From Selaginella moellendorffii (lineage: Eukaryota > Streptophyta > Lycopodiopsida > Selaginellales > Selaginellaceae), in assembly GCF_000143415.4 (NCBI RefSeq), contig NW_003314371.1, forward strand, positions 96,935-160,934: DNA of 64,000 nt, read 5' to 3'. A model generated the notes under the pieces. The model had not been told where the DNA came from. It saw only the letters and a list, made by a program, of their open reading frames with translations, and did no database searches. Numbering within the stretch: the first letter of the stretch is position 1; each line of letters opens with the position of its first letter. Below, one piece after another: positions 24,805 through 36,786 of the stretch. A program made the translations under genes and the position numbers.

Positions 24805-26326
24805 TGTGAGACACAAAATCCCTAGGCCCCAAAATGGAGCCGGAAGGGCGCCACGTGGTAGTGGCCGAAGCGAGAGCCAAACGAGCGTAACACGTTTGGA
24901 CCAAAAGCTCTGACTTGAAAAGTCAAGAGCGGGAGTGGAACTCCCAACGAAGTGCTCAAGGAATGAGTACGAAGCGAGCCATAGGCGAGGCTCCAAAAAG
25001 GGACCCAAAAGGACCAACACATGACACGTGGAAGTGTCCGAGGTGGACCCGAGATGGAGTCCGAGGTGGACCTGAGATGGAGTCCGAGATGGACCCGAGA
25101 TGGAGTCCGAGATGGACCCGAGATGGAGTCCGAGATGCACCCGAGATGGAGTCCGAAGTCGAGACCGAGACCAAGACCGAGACCGGGACCGGGACCGAGA
25201 CCGAGATCGGGACCGAGACCGAGACCGAGGCCGAGGCCGAGACCGAGCCTGAGCCCGAGCTCGAGTCCGAGTCCGAGTCCGAGTCCGAGTCCGAGTCCGA
25301 GTCCGAGTCCGAGTCCGAGTCCGAGTCTGAGAGGGTGAAAGCCCAAAGCGTTCGTCTCCCAGACCCTGGGGGGTTTGGTGAGCTCCAAAAGTATAGTAGG
25401 GGGAGGACTGCAGTGGAGCCAGTTTGGCCAGGAAAGGCCAGTTTGGCCCAGGAAGGCCGGACCCAGTGTTGGGTGATGAGCTGCCCACTGGGAAGTCCAA
25501 GACTAGAGTGAACACAAGCCAACAAGCGGGGTAGCTTGGTGAAGTGTTCAAGAGCCGGCTCTAGTTCCCCCGGGAGATCGACTGGCCGATGCTCCCAGTC
25601 CAAGTGTGGGTGGCACTACCTACTTGGATACCTGGTGTGGCTCAACGGAACCCCGCTCTAAGCCCATGGCTAGAGCACCCAAGGGCAGAAGGCGAGGAGA
25701 GTACCCAGGTGGCTTGCATAAGGCCACGGTGTTCCGAAATGTTGTCCCAAAGGCCCAGACTGTGGAAAGGAAGAGGAGCAGTCCTCTGGGGTAGTGACCA
25801 AGGACACAGTCGTGTGGTGAGGAAGTCCCAGAGGACCGTGGGACTTAGTGGTCGGGCCTGTGGGTCTCGATCCAGTGGCAGTGTTGGCAAACACGGCCAA
25901 GGGCAGAAAGGGACTTAGTGGGGACTGACAGAGGGATATTGGGGAAGGCTATTCCCCTTGTCGGTGGGCATCCTAAGGATGCTAAGGAGTGGGTCTGAGA
26001 TGACCACTCACGGATGGTTTGCCTAGTCTTGGAGAGCCAAGACTGTGATGCAAGTGGTATTGGACTACCAGTGTGGCAAAGGTGATTGAGCATGGCCTTA
26101 GCGTAACAAGCTGCCATGTCGGTGGTACCTTTGAGTGTCGGTCATTTGATCGGACACGTGGAACACTTGGACCAAGTGCAAATGTTGAGTGGCATGGATG
26201 CCATTCTTGGGGCTAGCAAGTCCCAAGTCCTGAATTGCACTTATGGAGGTTGTGAATGAGACTCCTCCAAGTGGTCGGAGGTGTGGTTAAGTGACTAAAG
26301 TAGAATGGAAAATTTAGTCGCTTACA
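24805..26326 (+). repeat. 5' LTR of the complete LARD (1522 bp)
   Basis: Carries a short array: GATGGAGTCCGA-type 12-mers at about 25040-25155, then pure GAGTCC hexamers to 25335. A block containing AAAGTATAGTAGGGGGAGG (25387-25405) is shared with the intact Ty3 LTR and probably lies near the promoter or R region. Confidence 0.9.
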
Positions 26327-29300
26327 ATTTGGTATCAGAGCTGTTCCCTAGTTCGACTTTGTAGCGCATGTGATCATGGGATGAGATTTGGATATACTGT
26401 CACTGTGGATCCTTGGAACCTTGGGGGATAAATGGGGATCAAATAGCCACTAAGGGCTCTCTCATCAAGCAATTGCCCCTTTTCCAGTTGGCTTAAGGGG
26501 AGAGAGATAAGGTGCGCTACAATTGGTATCGGAGCAAATGGCACGGGTTCGATTCCCATTGATTAGTGGCTACTTAAAAGTATAATATACCCTTGAGCAA
26601 GGTATATTCCTACCCCTAAATTTAAAATCGTACGTATTGGGCATCCATGCGTACGTCCTTCCTCTTGTGTGGTGTATCCACGGACGAAGGTATCCACCGT
26701 GGGACTGCGGTACGGGTGGATGACTAGTTGCCTCACGTGGAATAGCTAATCTACACAATGGAAGGATTGGTAGATTGAGTGCGGAAATGGAGGTGCTGGT
26801 TCCCCTTGGCTCAGTAGGGGTTGCTAATCAATAGTCAATGAGGACATTGACATCTCTGAAGGGGGGGTGAGTGTAGCGCATGTGATCATGGGATTTGTAG
26901 CGCACCTTATCTCTCTCCCCTTAAGCCAACTGGAAAAGGGGCAATTGCTTGATGAGAGAGCCCTTAGTGGCTATTTTATCCCCATTTATCCCCCAAGGTT
27001 CCAAGGATCCACGGTGACAGTATATCCAAATCTCATCCCATGATCACATGCGCTACAGACTTTTATTGGTGCTCAAGTATATCACCACTAGTGTTGGCAT
27101 TGGAAGGTCTGAGGAGTGGGCTTATCCTTGAGGAGTAGCAAGTCGGGAAGACATGGCTCTCCATTACAGTTCATGTGTGAACTTGTAGAGGTGGTGGATA
27201 GAAAAGGGCCAATAATGGAACGACTTTGGGATCTTGGGAACAGTGCAAGGTTTTCCTCATTGAGTTGAGGATGTGATCCGGATGAGCATTTGTCTCGGCA
27301 AATTGGCTAAGGTAGTTGTGGTAAACAACTATAGTTGAGATTACGGGAAAGATAGAGACTCCAAAACAATAAAGGAGTCACAAGATTATCCTCATATAGT
27401 TGAGGTTGGTGCTCATGAATGTGAGACCAGAAGTAATGACCGTGGGAGGTCAAATACAGAAGGGGACTCAAGTCCTTGAAATGGTAGCCGGGGCTACCTT
27501 TAATAAATGCTGGAACAACCCAAGGAGTTTGGGGGTGTATTTAGAGATGAGTGGTATTCTCATCATATGGACAAGTAGTCCTAAAGGGCAAAGGTTGCCC
27601 CAGAGAACAAAATCAAGTGTCAGAGTAACACTTGTGAAAATAGTCCTTTTGAGTGGGACAGGAATGCAAGAAGTGTATTCCAGTGAGCTAGTGCCTCACA
27701 AGTAGGACCTTACGGGTCTGTGGATTAACCAAGTCCAAAACTGCTGGATGACTCAAGTAGAGTCAAGGGATGGTCCTAAAAGGACTGATGGAAGCATTTG
27801 GACTGAGGTGTGTTGTACCCCACAAAGGATGGGGGGGGGGATCATAGGATCCAAGGATGAGAACAGAGGGTATCTCATCGATGGCAAAATGTGCCATGCT
27901 AAAGTTATGGGAAAGGTGTTCCCAGAAGAAAACAATTTTGACACGAAGTTGTGTGGGACCTTTATGGTGCAGTGCTAACAGATGGTTGGCATGAGAAAGA
28001 GCGGTGTTGGTCTTGGCAAAGACTTAGACACGAAGGGGAAGTGTCATAGAGGTAGGCTCGTGGAGCCGATGGTGTGGAGACACCAAATGTGCCAAGGTGT
28101 GATACCTTGAGGCTATGTTCGTGGGTTCATGAGAACCCCTTGCCAAAGGAATCCCAAGGGAAACGGGAATGGCATAGCCTAATCTGCAGAGCATGCAGTT
28201 GGAGTGTGGTGATCCAGATAATGATGGAGGTGTGGAAGCACCAGCAATGAGTTGTAGGACTTGACAACTATGAGGCAACTAAGCAAGAGGTGCAAAATAA
28301 CTGGCTAAACGGGTAGAAGGTAGCTACCCAAGACTTCTTAATAGCATAGGGAAGTTGGATATACCCTTACGGGGGATAAGTTGCTTATGTTGCGATATAG
28401 TAAGTCAATGTCATAAAAGGAAATACTCATTGTCAAGAAAGCCATCATTGGGACACCCGAACACTCTAGAACACCAGAAGGTGGTGTTTGATGTCGCGAG
28501 GGCAATGGATAAGGCCCAAGGGACTAAGTCCCTAGCCAATGATGGATAGAAGGTGCTATCCAAATGTCCAAGGTTGCGGAGACAGGAAAGGACTGTCTAC
28601 CCGAGTTGGACAAAGCCAAAAATGGAATTTTGGCAAGGCTAGTGATGGGCATGTAAAGGCCCATAAGCAACAATGTAATCCCAGTGTGTGGGATTATAAG
28701 GTGAGCATACCCGGATTGAGGAACCACTCCATGGGCTATTGGGTAGGTTCATCCCTAAGAATACTTGCTAAGGCATGATAGAAAGTGCAAAGCTATCCTC
28801 TTGGTCTGGAGGAGAATGACCGAAGGAAAGGTGTGAAGCCAAAAGCAAGAAGTAAGGGGATAGAACCGAACCACAGGAATCGAAGGGCATAACCAAGGTT
28901 GGTTATGCCAGCTGGGAGTGGAGAATCAAGTAGGGGCTCGAGGGTGTTGCCGCTAGCAACCGTGATGCCATGGAGAGTCTAAAATATGGAATTGTCCATA
29001 TTAGACTATATAGCAACTATAAAGCTTGCAAAAAGGGAGGCCTTAGCAAGCTGAGGGACAGAGTTCCTTCAAGGTTCCCAAAGAAGATTCTAGGTAGCTT
29101 AGTACCTAGAAAGGCCAAGCATAAATGGTTCAAGGAACACGCGAAATCAGAGTGGCGCAGCAGAAGCGTGGTCTTGAAGCTTGCCATGAGGCAAGGCTAT
29201 CAAGGTTAGGGAAGTAATTCCCGAGCCTTCAAAGAGAAGGCTTTGAACGAAAGTCAAGGATCAAGGGCTTTCACGCTTATGCATGAACCATATTACAGTG

Positions 29301-31133
29301 GCCGGATGACTTGCTAAGTGAGATTGGCAAGTCGGGGGGAACGAATACCCTAGTTGAAGGAGCCAACTTCAAAGGGGTGGCCCATGGGGCCGAGCATGGA
29401 GGAGTCCATGCATGATCACAGGCTTGTGAAGTGAGAGGACTTGGCAGTGCGAAGGAACTAGGTTCCTAAGCTGTGATCTGTAGCGCGCTTTAAATATAAG
29501 TTGGTGCACCGGCGTGGGGAGTCACACCAGGCATCTTGTGTGATGCCGTCCGTAGATGCATATACGGAGGTTGGGTTCGAGTCCCAACCCTCTAGTGCTT
29601 GGGTTCGAGTCCCAAATCACTAGGGCGTGGTGATGGTTTGGAATATGAGGACACTCATATTTTGGTGGTCATGGACTCTCAGTAGGGAGACTGGTTTGGG
29701 CACACCGCCAAGCGAGGGATGCCTCGGAGTTGTGATGCACGGTTAGATTGCTTAGTGTGAAAGCTTGGCATATCTAACTTGAACGCTTTGGTGCAAGTGG
29801 CACCAAGGACGTGGTGAGTGAGATGGGGACACCTAATCTCAGTTGCTATGGACCCTTGGCCGGAAGGGCTGGCTTGGGCGCACCGCCAAGTGTGGGGGAT
29901 GCCCCCGGGGTTGTAGTTAACAAGTTAAAGGTCTAGAAGACCTAGTACCGATTGGCAAACCTGTAAAGGTGCCGAGGTGAGATCACTAGGTGATCTTGTG
30001 GCTAAATAAGGACAAAGTCCTTGTTTGGGTTAAGGAATAAGGTTCCTAGTTCAAAGTGTTGATTTGAACTATTGATGATGGTGTAGCTTGGTCAAGGTGA
30101 CCAAGTGGGAAAAGCACTTTAGGGAAATGAGCTATGTCATTGCGATGGCATAGTGTTTCCAAGGAAAGTAGTCTCTAAAGAGACCCATGAGAGGGTCACA
30201 AAGTTGGGCCGGGGATAGAGCCCATAGCAGAAGGTGCTAAAGAGACTTACTAGGGGTGAACACCCTAGTCTTGGCAAAGTTGAGCCTTTGCTATGGAATC
30301 AAAAGAATACCTCAAGGAGGGAGGTAGAGATTCGATGTTGCTTGGTGCAACAATGAACGGATAGGAGCAAAAGATGAGTGGCCAAGATAGGGCCGTGGAA
30401 TCCCTTGGAAGGAATCCAAGTGACAAAGTTAGGCGAGGAACACTAATGTGTTGGACACTAACAAATTGCAGGAAAGGAAGTGTGTTTCCAAGGACGGATT
30501 CCGAATTGCTCCGATTTGGCGAAAGTGGAAGTTCCAACGGAGGGAGCAGTAAGGTAGCCAAATGATAGGGCCATGGAAAGCCCTAGCACAAAATATGATA
30601 AATGGAACTTAGTGCCCAAAGTGGCACGAAATAGAAGAGAGGATGATGGTGCCCTCAAGTAATGAATTTCCTAGGATGGGGAAGTGGAGTTGCACAATCT
30701 GTGCAATGCAAGGTGTTGGAGACACCTAGGAAATTGACTTCCAAAAGTCAAAAGAGTAAAAGTTCCAAGGTGCAAACGTTCAATAGATGGAAATTGAGAC
30801 TACTCGAGAAGGAGTAGTGGGATTGACTTAGAGAAGGGTCTCTAAGAAGTTTAGCGAGAACTAAACCAATAAAAGGAGAGAACCACTACATGTGGTCTAA
30901 TCAGTCTCTAAGTTGGAGAGACTACCCTCCTTAGAGGATAGACAAGGCATGGTGAGCCTTTAGAGTCAAACCATTGAGGAATATGCAAAAGGCATGGTGA
31001 GCCTTCAATGTCAAACCATAGACAAATATTGGCTGAGTGCCAAGGATGGAAATGGTGACACATGTGGGTGTTACTTTACAAAATGGTTTACTGTTCGATG
31101 AGGACATCGAACTTCGTCTATGGGTGGTGGAGT
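26327..31133 (+). other. LARD internal region without genes
   Basis: About 4.8 kb with no recognisable protein domains; all open frames are about 100 codons or less and lie in random frames. The region contains the SMART at 26360 and two T-arm-like hairpins at 29569-29589 and 29598-29616. It also contains the intact ACTA site (30442-30445) that corresponds to the insertion point of the 14.3-kb transposon in another copy. Confidence 0.8.
26360..27057. mobile_element. Rearranged SMART with opposed LTRs, TSD GACTT
   Basis: Left LTR 26360-26521 (TGTAGCGCATG ... GTGCGCTACA) is followed by a primer site ATTGGTATCGGAGC and about 340 bp ending in a polypurine tract (GAAGGGGGGG, 26859-26867). Then come only the first ~24 bp of a second direct LTR (26872-26895), followed by a full LTR in the opposite direction (26896-27057). 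GACTT flanks the whole unit (26355-26359 and 27058-27062). The related LARD at about 18178 lacks it. Confidence 0.85.
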
Positions 31134-33002
31134 TGTGAGACACAAAATCCCTAGGCCCCAAAATGGAGCCGGAAGGGCGCCACGTGGTAGTGGCCGAAGC
31201 GAGAGCCAAACGAGCGTAACACGTTTGGACCAAAAGCTCCGACTTGAAAAGTCAAGAGCGGGAGTGGAACTCCCAACGAAGTGCTCGAGGAATGAGTACG
31301 AAGCGAGCCATAGGCGAGGCTCCAAAAAGGGACCCAAAAGGACCAACACATGACATGTGGAAGTGTCCGAGATGGACCCGAATTGGAGTCCGAAGTGGAG
31401 TCTGAGAAGGACCCCGAGATGGAGTCTGAGGTGGAGTCCGAGGTGGACCCGAGATGGACCCCAAATGGAGTCCGAGATGGAGTCCGAGATGGACCCGAGG
31501 TGGAGTCCGAGATGGACCCGAGGTGGAGTCCGAGATGGACCCGAGATGGAGTCCGAGGTGGAGTCCGAGGTGGACCCGAGATGGAGTCCGAGGTGGTGTT
31601 CGAGGTGGACCTGAGATGGAGTCCGAGATGGAGTCCGAGATGGAGTCCGAGATGGACCCGAGATGGAGTCCGAGATGGAGTCCGAGATGGACCCGAGATG
31701 GAGTCCGAGATGGACCCGAGATGGAGTCCGAGATGGAGTCCGAGATGCACCCGAGATGGAGTCCGAAGTCGAGACCGAGACCAAGACCGAGACCGGGACC
31801 GGGACCGAGACCGAGATCGGGACCGAGACCGAGATCGAGACCGAGGCCGAGGCCGAGGCCGAGCCCGAGCCCGAGTCCGAGTCCGAGTCCGAGTCCGAGT
31901 CCGAGTCCGAGTCCGAGTCCGAGTCCGAGTCCGAGTCCGAGTCCGAGTCCGAGTCCGAGTCCGAGTCCGAGTCCGAGTCCGAGTCCGAGTCCGAGTCCGA
32001 GTCTGAGAGGGTGAAAGCCCAAAGCGTTCGTCTCCCAGACCTTGGGGGGTTTGGTGAGCTCCAAAAGTATAGTAGGGGGAGGACTGCAGTGGAGCTAGTT
32101 TGGCCAGGAAAGGCCAGTTTGGCCCAGGAAGGCCGGACCCAGTGTTGGGTGATGAGCTGCCCACTGGGAAGTCCAAGACTAGAGTGAACACAAGCCGACA
32201 AGCGGGGTAGCTTGGTGAAGTGTTCAAGAGCCGGCTCTAGTTCCCCCGGGAGATCGACTGGCCGATGCTCCCAGTCCAAGTGTGGGTGGCACTACCTACT
32301 TGGATACCTGGTGTGGCTCAACGGAACCCCGCTCTAAGCCCATGGCTAGAGCACCCAAGGGCAGAAGGCGAGGAGAGTACCCAGGTGGCTTGCATAAGGC
32401 CACGGTGTTCCGAAATGTTGTCCCAAAGGCCCAGACTGTGGAAAGGAAGAGGAGCAGTCCTCTGGGGTAATGACCAAGGACACAGTCGTGTGGTGAGGAA
32501 GTCCCAGAGGACCGTGGGACTTAGTGGTCGGGCCTGTGGGTCTCGATCCAGTGGCAGTGTTGGCAAACACGGCCAAGGGCAGAAAGGGACTTAGTGGGGA
32601 CTGACAGAGGGATATTGGGGAAGGCTATTCCCCTTGTCGGTGGGCATCCTAAGGATGCTAAGGAGTGGGTCTGAGATGACCACTCACGGATGGTTTGCCT
32701 AGTCTTGGAGAGCCAAGACTGTGATGCAAGTGGTATTGGACTACTAGTGTGGCAAAGGTGATTGGGCATGGCCTTAGCGTAACAAGCTGCCATGTCGGTG
32801 GTACCTTTGAGTGTCGGTCATTTGATCGGACACGTGGAGCACTTGGACCAAGTGCAAATGTTGAGTGGCATAGATGCCATTCTTGGGGCTAGCAAGTCCC
32901 AAGTCCTGAATTGGACTTATGGAGGTTGTGAATGAGACTCCTCCAAGTGGTCGGAGGTGTGGTTAAGTGACTAAAGTAGAATGGAAAATTTAGTCGCTTA
33001 CA
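31134..33002 (+). repeat. 3' LTR of the complete LARD (1869 bp, expanded array)
   Basis: Same as the 5' LTR but with a much longer array: 12-mer GATGGAGTCCGA variants from about 31365 to 31760, then GAGTCC hexamers to about 32005. The array accounts for the whole length difference of about 347 bp. The long Ser-Asp, Gly-Leu and Arg-Thr open frames here are by-products of the hexamer. Confidence 0.9.
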
Positions 33003-33385
33003 GAGGACTCCTCTTCCTTTCCACAATCTGGGACTTTGGGACAACATTTCGGAATACCGTGGCCCTACGCAGGCCTCATGGGTACTCTCCCACCTTCCAC
33101 CTTTGGGTGCTCTAGCCATGGGTTTAGAGAGAGGTTCTGTTGAGCCACGCCAGGTATCCAAGTAGGTAGTGCCACCCACACTTGGACTGGGAGCATTGAC
33201 CATTCAATCTCTCAGGGGAACTAAAGCCGGCTCTTGAACACTTCACCAAGTTACTCCACTTGTCAGTCCATATTCACTCTAGTCTTGGACGTCCCAGTGG
33301 TCAACTCATCACCCAACACTTGGGTACAGCCTTCCTAGGCCAAATTGGCTCCACTGGGCTCCAACCCCCACACTTTCCCTACTTT
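33003..33385 (-). repeat. Outer part of the interrupted minus LARD LTR
   Basis: Continues the LTR broken at 24804; it matches reversed 25400-25770. It ends near 33385 inside the LTR, where an unrelated Ty3 pol fragment begins, so the outer LTR end is lost. Confidence 0.8.
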
Positions 33386-33389
33386 CTTG

Positions 33390-34885
33390 TAAATTTCGAA
33401 TTTCCATTTGAGATCATCTCTTCGAAAAGACCATGAACCTGTATTACATGAACAAGAAGATCTTTGCCACTTGTTTTGCATTCACTGTTTCCACAATTGG
33501 AATGAAGTGTGCAATTTTCGACAACCAATCCACAACCACCATCAAAGTGTCATAACCTTTAGATTTCGGTAAACAAGTGACGAAGTCAAGTATCACACTC
33601 TAAAATAGCTATATTAGTGCTAGAATCCATTGCAACTTCCCAACCTACTTCTCAATTCTTCACTTATATTGCTGGTATAGGGCAAGGATGGACATAATCC
33701 ATTACATCACCTTCCATAGAAAAATCCCTTTTTCAATGAAGCAAGAGTCTTTTGGTTACAGCCATATCTTGCTATCAAAACATCATGATGTTCCTGTAAA
33801 AATAGCTATTGCAGATCCTTAGAAGGAAGATACAATCTTTTTTGCTTATAGTAAATCAATATGTCTTGAACTGAGAAGTGAAGCATTGTATTGGCATAAC
33901 TAGCAACTTTTGTCATTTCGCTACCAAAGTTCTGTTTCAACAACTCCACATAGTGAAAGATTGCCTTTGCCAATGGATCACTTCCATATGAAATTCAAAC
34001 GTCCTTTAACTAGTCTAAATTGGGCCTGATGACTCAATGCATCTGGAATAATATTTTCTTGACCAAGTTTATAGATGATATCAATATTAAATCTAGTGAG
34101 CTTCTCTTGCTAATGAGCCTGCTTCAACATAAGCTTTGGTTGCATTATAAAGTAGCTCAATGTGTTACTATTTATATAAACCTTGGTATGACCATCCAAA
34201 TAGTGCCTCCAATGTTCCAACGTTGACAATATAACAAACATCTCTTTCTTGTGTGTTGGCCATCTTTGTTGGGTTTTATCTAACTTTTTGGAGTAAAACA
34301 CAACAGGATAACCATATTACCTTAGCGTAACATCAACCACATTATCAACCTCATTGTAACATGGCATCTATAATATAGCTAAATGCATCATAATCCATTT
34401 CAAAGGGTTTATTAAGATTTGGGATCCTGAGAACAAGAATTGTAGTCAAAATCTCCTTCAACCATACAAAAGCATGCTGATGAGCTGGTGTTATATGAAA
34501 CGGTACCCTTCATTACTACCCTTCATTAACTCAGTCAACAGAAGAGCAATATTTGCAAAATTGTGAATAAACTTGTGATAGTATCCTGCCAAACTGAGAA
34601 AGGAATAAACATCTGATACAATGGTTGGGACTTCTTAAGACTTCACCACTTCAACCTTATTTGGATTCAATGACACCACCACCAACTATATGCCCAAGAA
34701 AGTTCACATGCAATTGTCCAAAAGCATATTTACTTTCCTTAGCATATATTTTGTGTTCATGCCACTTTTAAAACACTAGCTCTAAGTGTTTCGGATGATC
34801 CTTTAATGTTTCAATGAAGATTAAAACATTGTCAATATATAGGACAGCAAATGTGTCCAAATAATCTCTTATATTCTATCCATCA
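33390..34885 (-). pseudogene. Ty3/gypsy reverse transcriptase-RNase H-integrase fragment
   Basis: Read from 34885 leftward: reverse transcriptase end (YIDNVLIF, then an FLG-like segment), RNase H (VVFYSKKLDKTQQRWPTHKKE, 34240-34301, then WRHYLDG), IPDALSHQ connection, and integrase core start (DFVTCLPKSKGYDTLMVVVDWLSK, about 33495-33570). Many stops are present, and YIDD reads YIDN. It is a dead fragment with gag and both LTRs missing. Confidence 0.8.
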
Positions 34886-35127
34886 TTGTATTGGATAGAG
34901 CTCACAGCAGAAAATGCTAAAGAGACATACTAGAGGTGAATACCCTCTGGACTTGGCAAAGCAAAGTGTTTGCTATGGAACCGAATGGATACCTCGAAAA
35001 TGGAGGTAATGATCCTATGTTGCTGGGTGCAACAATCAAAGATAGGAGCAAAAAACTAATGGTTAAGTAAAGAGCCATGGGAATCATGGGAAAGAATCCA
35101 AATGATAAAATTAGGCCAAGAACACTA
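34886..35127 (+). mobile_element. LARD internal sequence left of the 14.3-kb insertion
   Basis: Matches 30205-30445 of the complete LARD in order (blocks around GATAGAGC.CA, GTGAA.ACCCT and TTAGGC.A.GAACACTA). It stops at ACTA and resumes at 49422. Confidence 0.88.
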
Positions 35128-35151
35128 AAGCTCTATTTCGTTAAAGTGGGA
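35128..35151 (+). repeat. Left terminal inverted repeat
   Basis: Starts AAGCTCTATTTC and ends TTAAAGTGGGA. A second similar unit, GTAAAATGGGA, follows at 35160-35170 and may be a subterminal binding repeat. Its only mismatch to the right TIR is at position 13 (G here, A there). Confidence 0.93.
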
Positions 35152-35787
35152 TTTATTCAGTAAAATGGGACTAGGTACAAATTTTTAAGTATTTGAAAAT
35201 GACGTGAAATTATATGTTTTTTGTCCAGGGGCTAGACATATCTGGGGCATGGTGACTAGCGTGGTGACTTTGTGTCCAGACTGAGTCCATCTGGTTGTAT
35301 AATAAATTTCATTGTCAAGGTGAACAAGCCGAATCTGAAGCTAAAGAAGAGCGATGGCATGCGCGCACACACTATTTGTTTGTTCATTGAGCGTGTGGTG
35401 AGCTTTCCAAGATGAACGTCATTCCTATTAGCCAGACATATAACTTAATGGTGAGAACATTTAGATATTATTCAATGTTATCTTTTTCTAACGAATCTAA
35501 TTGTGAAGGTGTAGCAAGAGGCATTGCTAGTCTGGAGAAGTCATTTAACTCATTTGACCCTTAGTGTATTTTCATGAAACTAAATAACATTCATATTATT
35601 AAGGAATTTCTCTAGTACCTTTTTTTTACGACATAGAGGCTTGCATTTCTTTCAAAGGTGATTTAGTAAAAGGCCTGAGGGCACATGCCATTCTATTTCT
35701 CAGACCGGTATTAAGATATACTAGTGCAAAGGGAAAAAGGTATTTGGTGATCAAGTAAATGGCATGAGGGCACACGCCATTATAAGC

Positions 35788-36045
35788 CTAAGCGCTAGTG
35801 GACACCTCCTTTTTGGTACTCTCAGCGGTACTATCATCCTTCTCCGGGTCAGTTGTTTTGCTTTGGATTGTTGTCTCTGACGTTACTGGGGCGTTCTCGA
35901 TAATTGTTAATGTTGCCGTTTGTTCAGAAAAATGATCACCTGGAGTATAGTACGGGGAGTTTGGAAGACTTATATATTCTACATCTTCACCTATCTCCTT
36001 CTCTGTCTCCTTTTCTGCCTCACTTACAGATTTTGTGCTTGCCAT
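35788..36045 (-). CDS. Small acidic open frame near the left end of the transposon
   Basis: An 85-codon frame from an ATG at 36043-36045 (an upstream ATG at 36147 would extend it to 119 residues). The product is rich in Glu, Ser and Thr (for example SVSEAEKETEKEIGEDVEY) with no recognised domain. Pieces beginning G-E-D or G-E-Q after an AG boundary recur nearby (36575-36600, 36700-36726), so this may be a 3' exon of the DUF7869 gene rather than a separate gene. Function unknown. Confidence 0.35.
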   Translation of the reverse strand: MASTKSVSEAEKETEKEIGEDVEYISLPNSPYYTPGDHFSEQTATLTIIENAPVTSETTIQSKTTDPEKDDSTAESTKKEVSTSA

Positions 36046-36786
36046 GAGAATGCTCTTCACCCTAAAATATGGAGTTCGTTGTGTTATAAAAGGAAACCAA
36101 CACACACGCTGCAAGGGAATGATGGTACATAAAGCACGTAAGCCCACAATATGGGTTTATGTGCCATTAATATGGGCCACACGCCATATTATTAGATTTA
36201 TGCACGTGTGATTGGTAAATGCATATGTCACATCATCTTTGTTTTACCTCACACACTATATTAGGCCTAATGAACCATATCACATGTGCGCACATGCTAT
36301 ATATATGGAGAAGTATTATGCAAGGATAGAAAAATTCAATGCATGATTGTGGAGAGCAATGGCATAAAGCCACATGCTAAATAACATTTTAGAGAAAGAA
36401 TTAAAATAGAAACATGCAAACAGTACTGAGTGGACCAAGACTTAGAAGTGCACAATTGAATGAGGTATTTCTAATAAATATTTCACTCACCTCATATAGG
36501 AATGGCTACCACTCTCAAATGGCGTATCGCCTCATGCCATCACCTCGCAATTTGTTATAACAATCCGATGAATTCATATTCGGCTTGTTCACCTTGAACT
36601 TTAAGTAAGATTTGCTAGAACAACTAAGAATTTATACTTGTTATTTGTATCATCTCACCTAGGAATGGCGTAAGGCCACATGCCATCACGCCTCCTCTGA
36701 TTCAGATTCGGATTGTTCACCTTGAAATAAAATACATTAGAAACTTAGTAAAAGAATATTAATGAATCTCACCTTGAACCCAGGTT

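Larger units (their letters stand above)
24805..33002 (+). mobile_element. Complete non-autonomous LTR retrotransposon (LARD), TSD GAGGA
   Basis: 5' LTR 24805-26326 and 3' LTR 31134-33002 both begin TGTGAGACAC and end AGTCGCTTACA. GAGGA lies immediately before (24800-24804) and after (33003-33007). The internal 4.8 kb has a primer site (TTTGGTATCAGAGC, 26329 on) and a purine-rich tract before the 3' LTR, but no gag, protease, reverse transcriptase or integrase. Outside the array, the last roughly 990 bp of the two LTRs differ at about nine positions by my count, so the insertion is fairly young. Movement must depend on proteins from another element. Confidence 0.92.

Noticed and set aside
24763-25603. 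Similar repeat open frames in the 5' LTR
   Set aside because: Same hexamer-array artefact as in the 3' LTR.
26160-26215. TGGCATGGATGCCA palindrome at LARD LTR ends as another copy of the transposon palindrome
   Set aside because: Different core and spacing; it is a fixed part of the LARD LTR and is present in all LARD copies.
27748-27978. Short open frames inside the LARD interior as genes
   Set aside because: All are about 100 codons or less, lie in random frames, carry no recognisable motif, and are not conserved in the related LARD copies at 18152 and 21089.
29569-29589. tRNA gene
   Set aside because: Only a T-arm-like hairpin is present; no acceptor stem, D arm or anticodon arm can be fitted around it.
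31071-32279. Long Ser-Asp, Gly-Leu and Arg-Thr repeat open frames on both strands (up to about 400 codons)
   Set aside because: They come from the GAGTCC hexamer array in the LTR, which lacks stops in all frames; frames overlap in every register and no domain is present.
35759-36686. CRISPR-like interpretation of the repeated palindromes
   Set aside because: Spacing is irregular, copies are diverged, no cas genes occur, and the context is a eukaryotic transposon.
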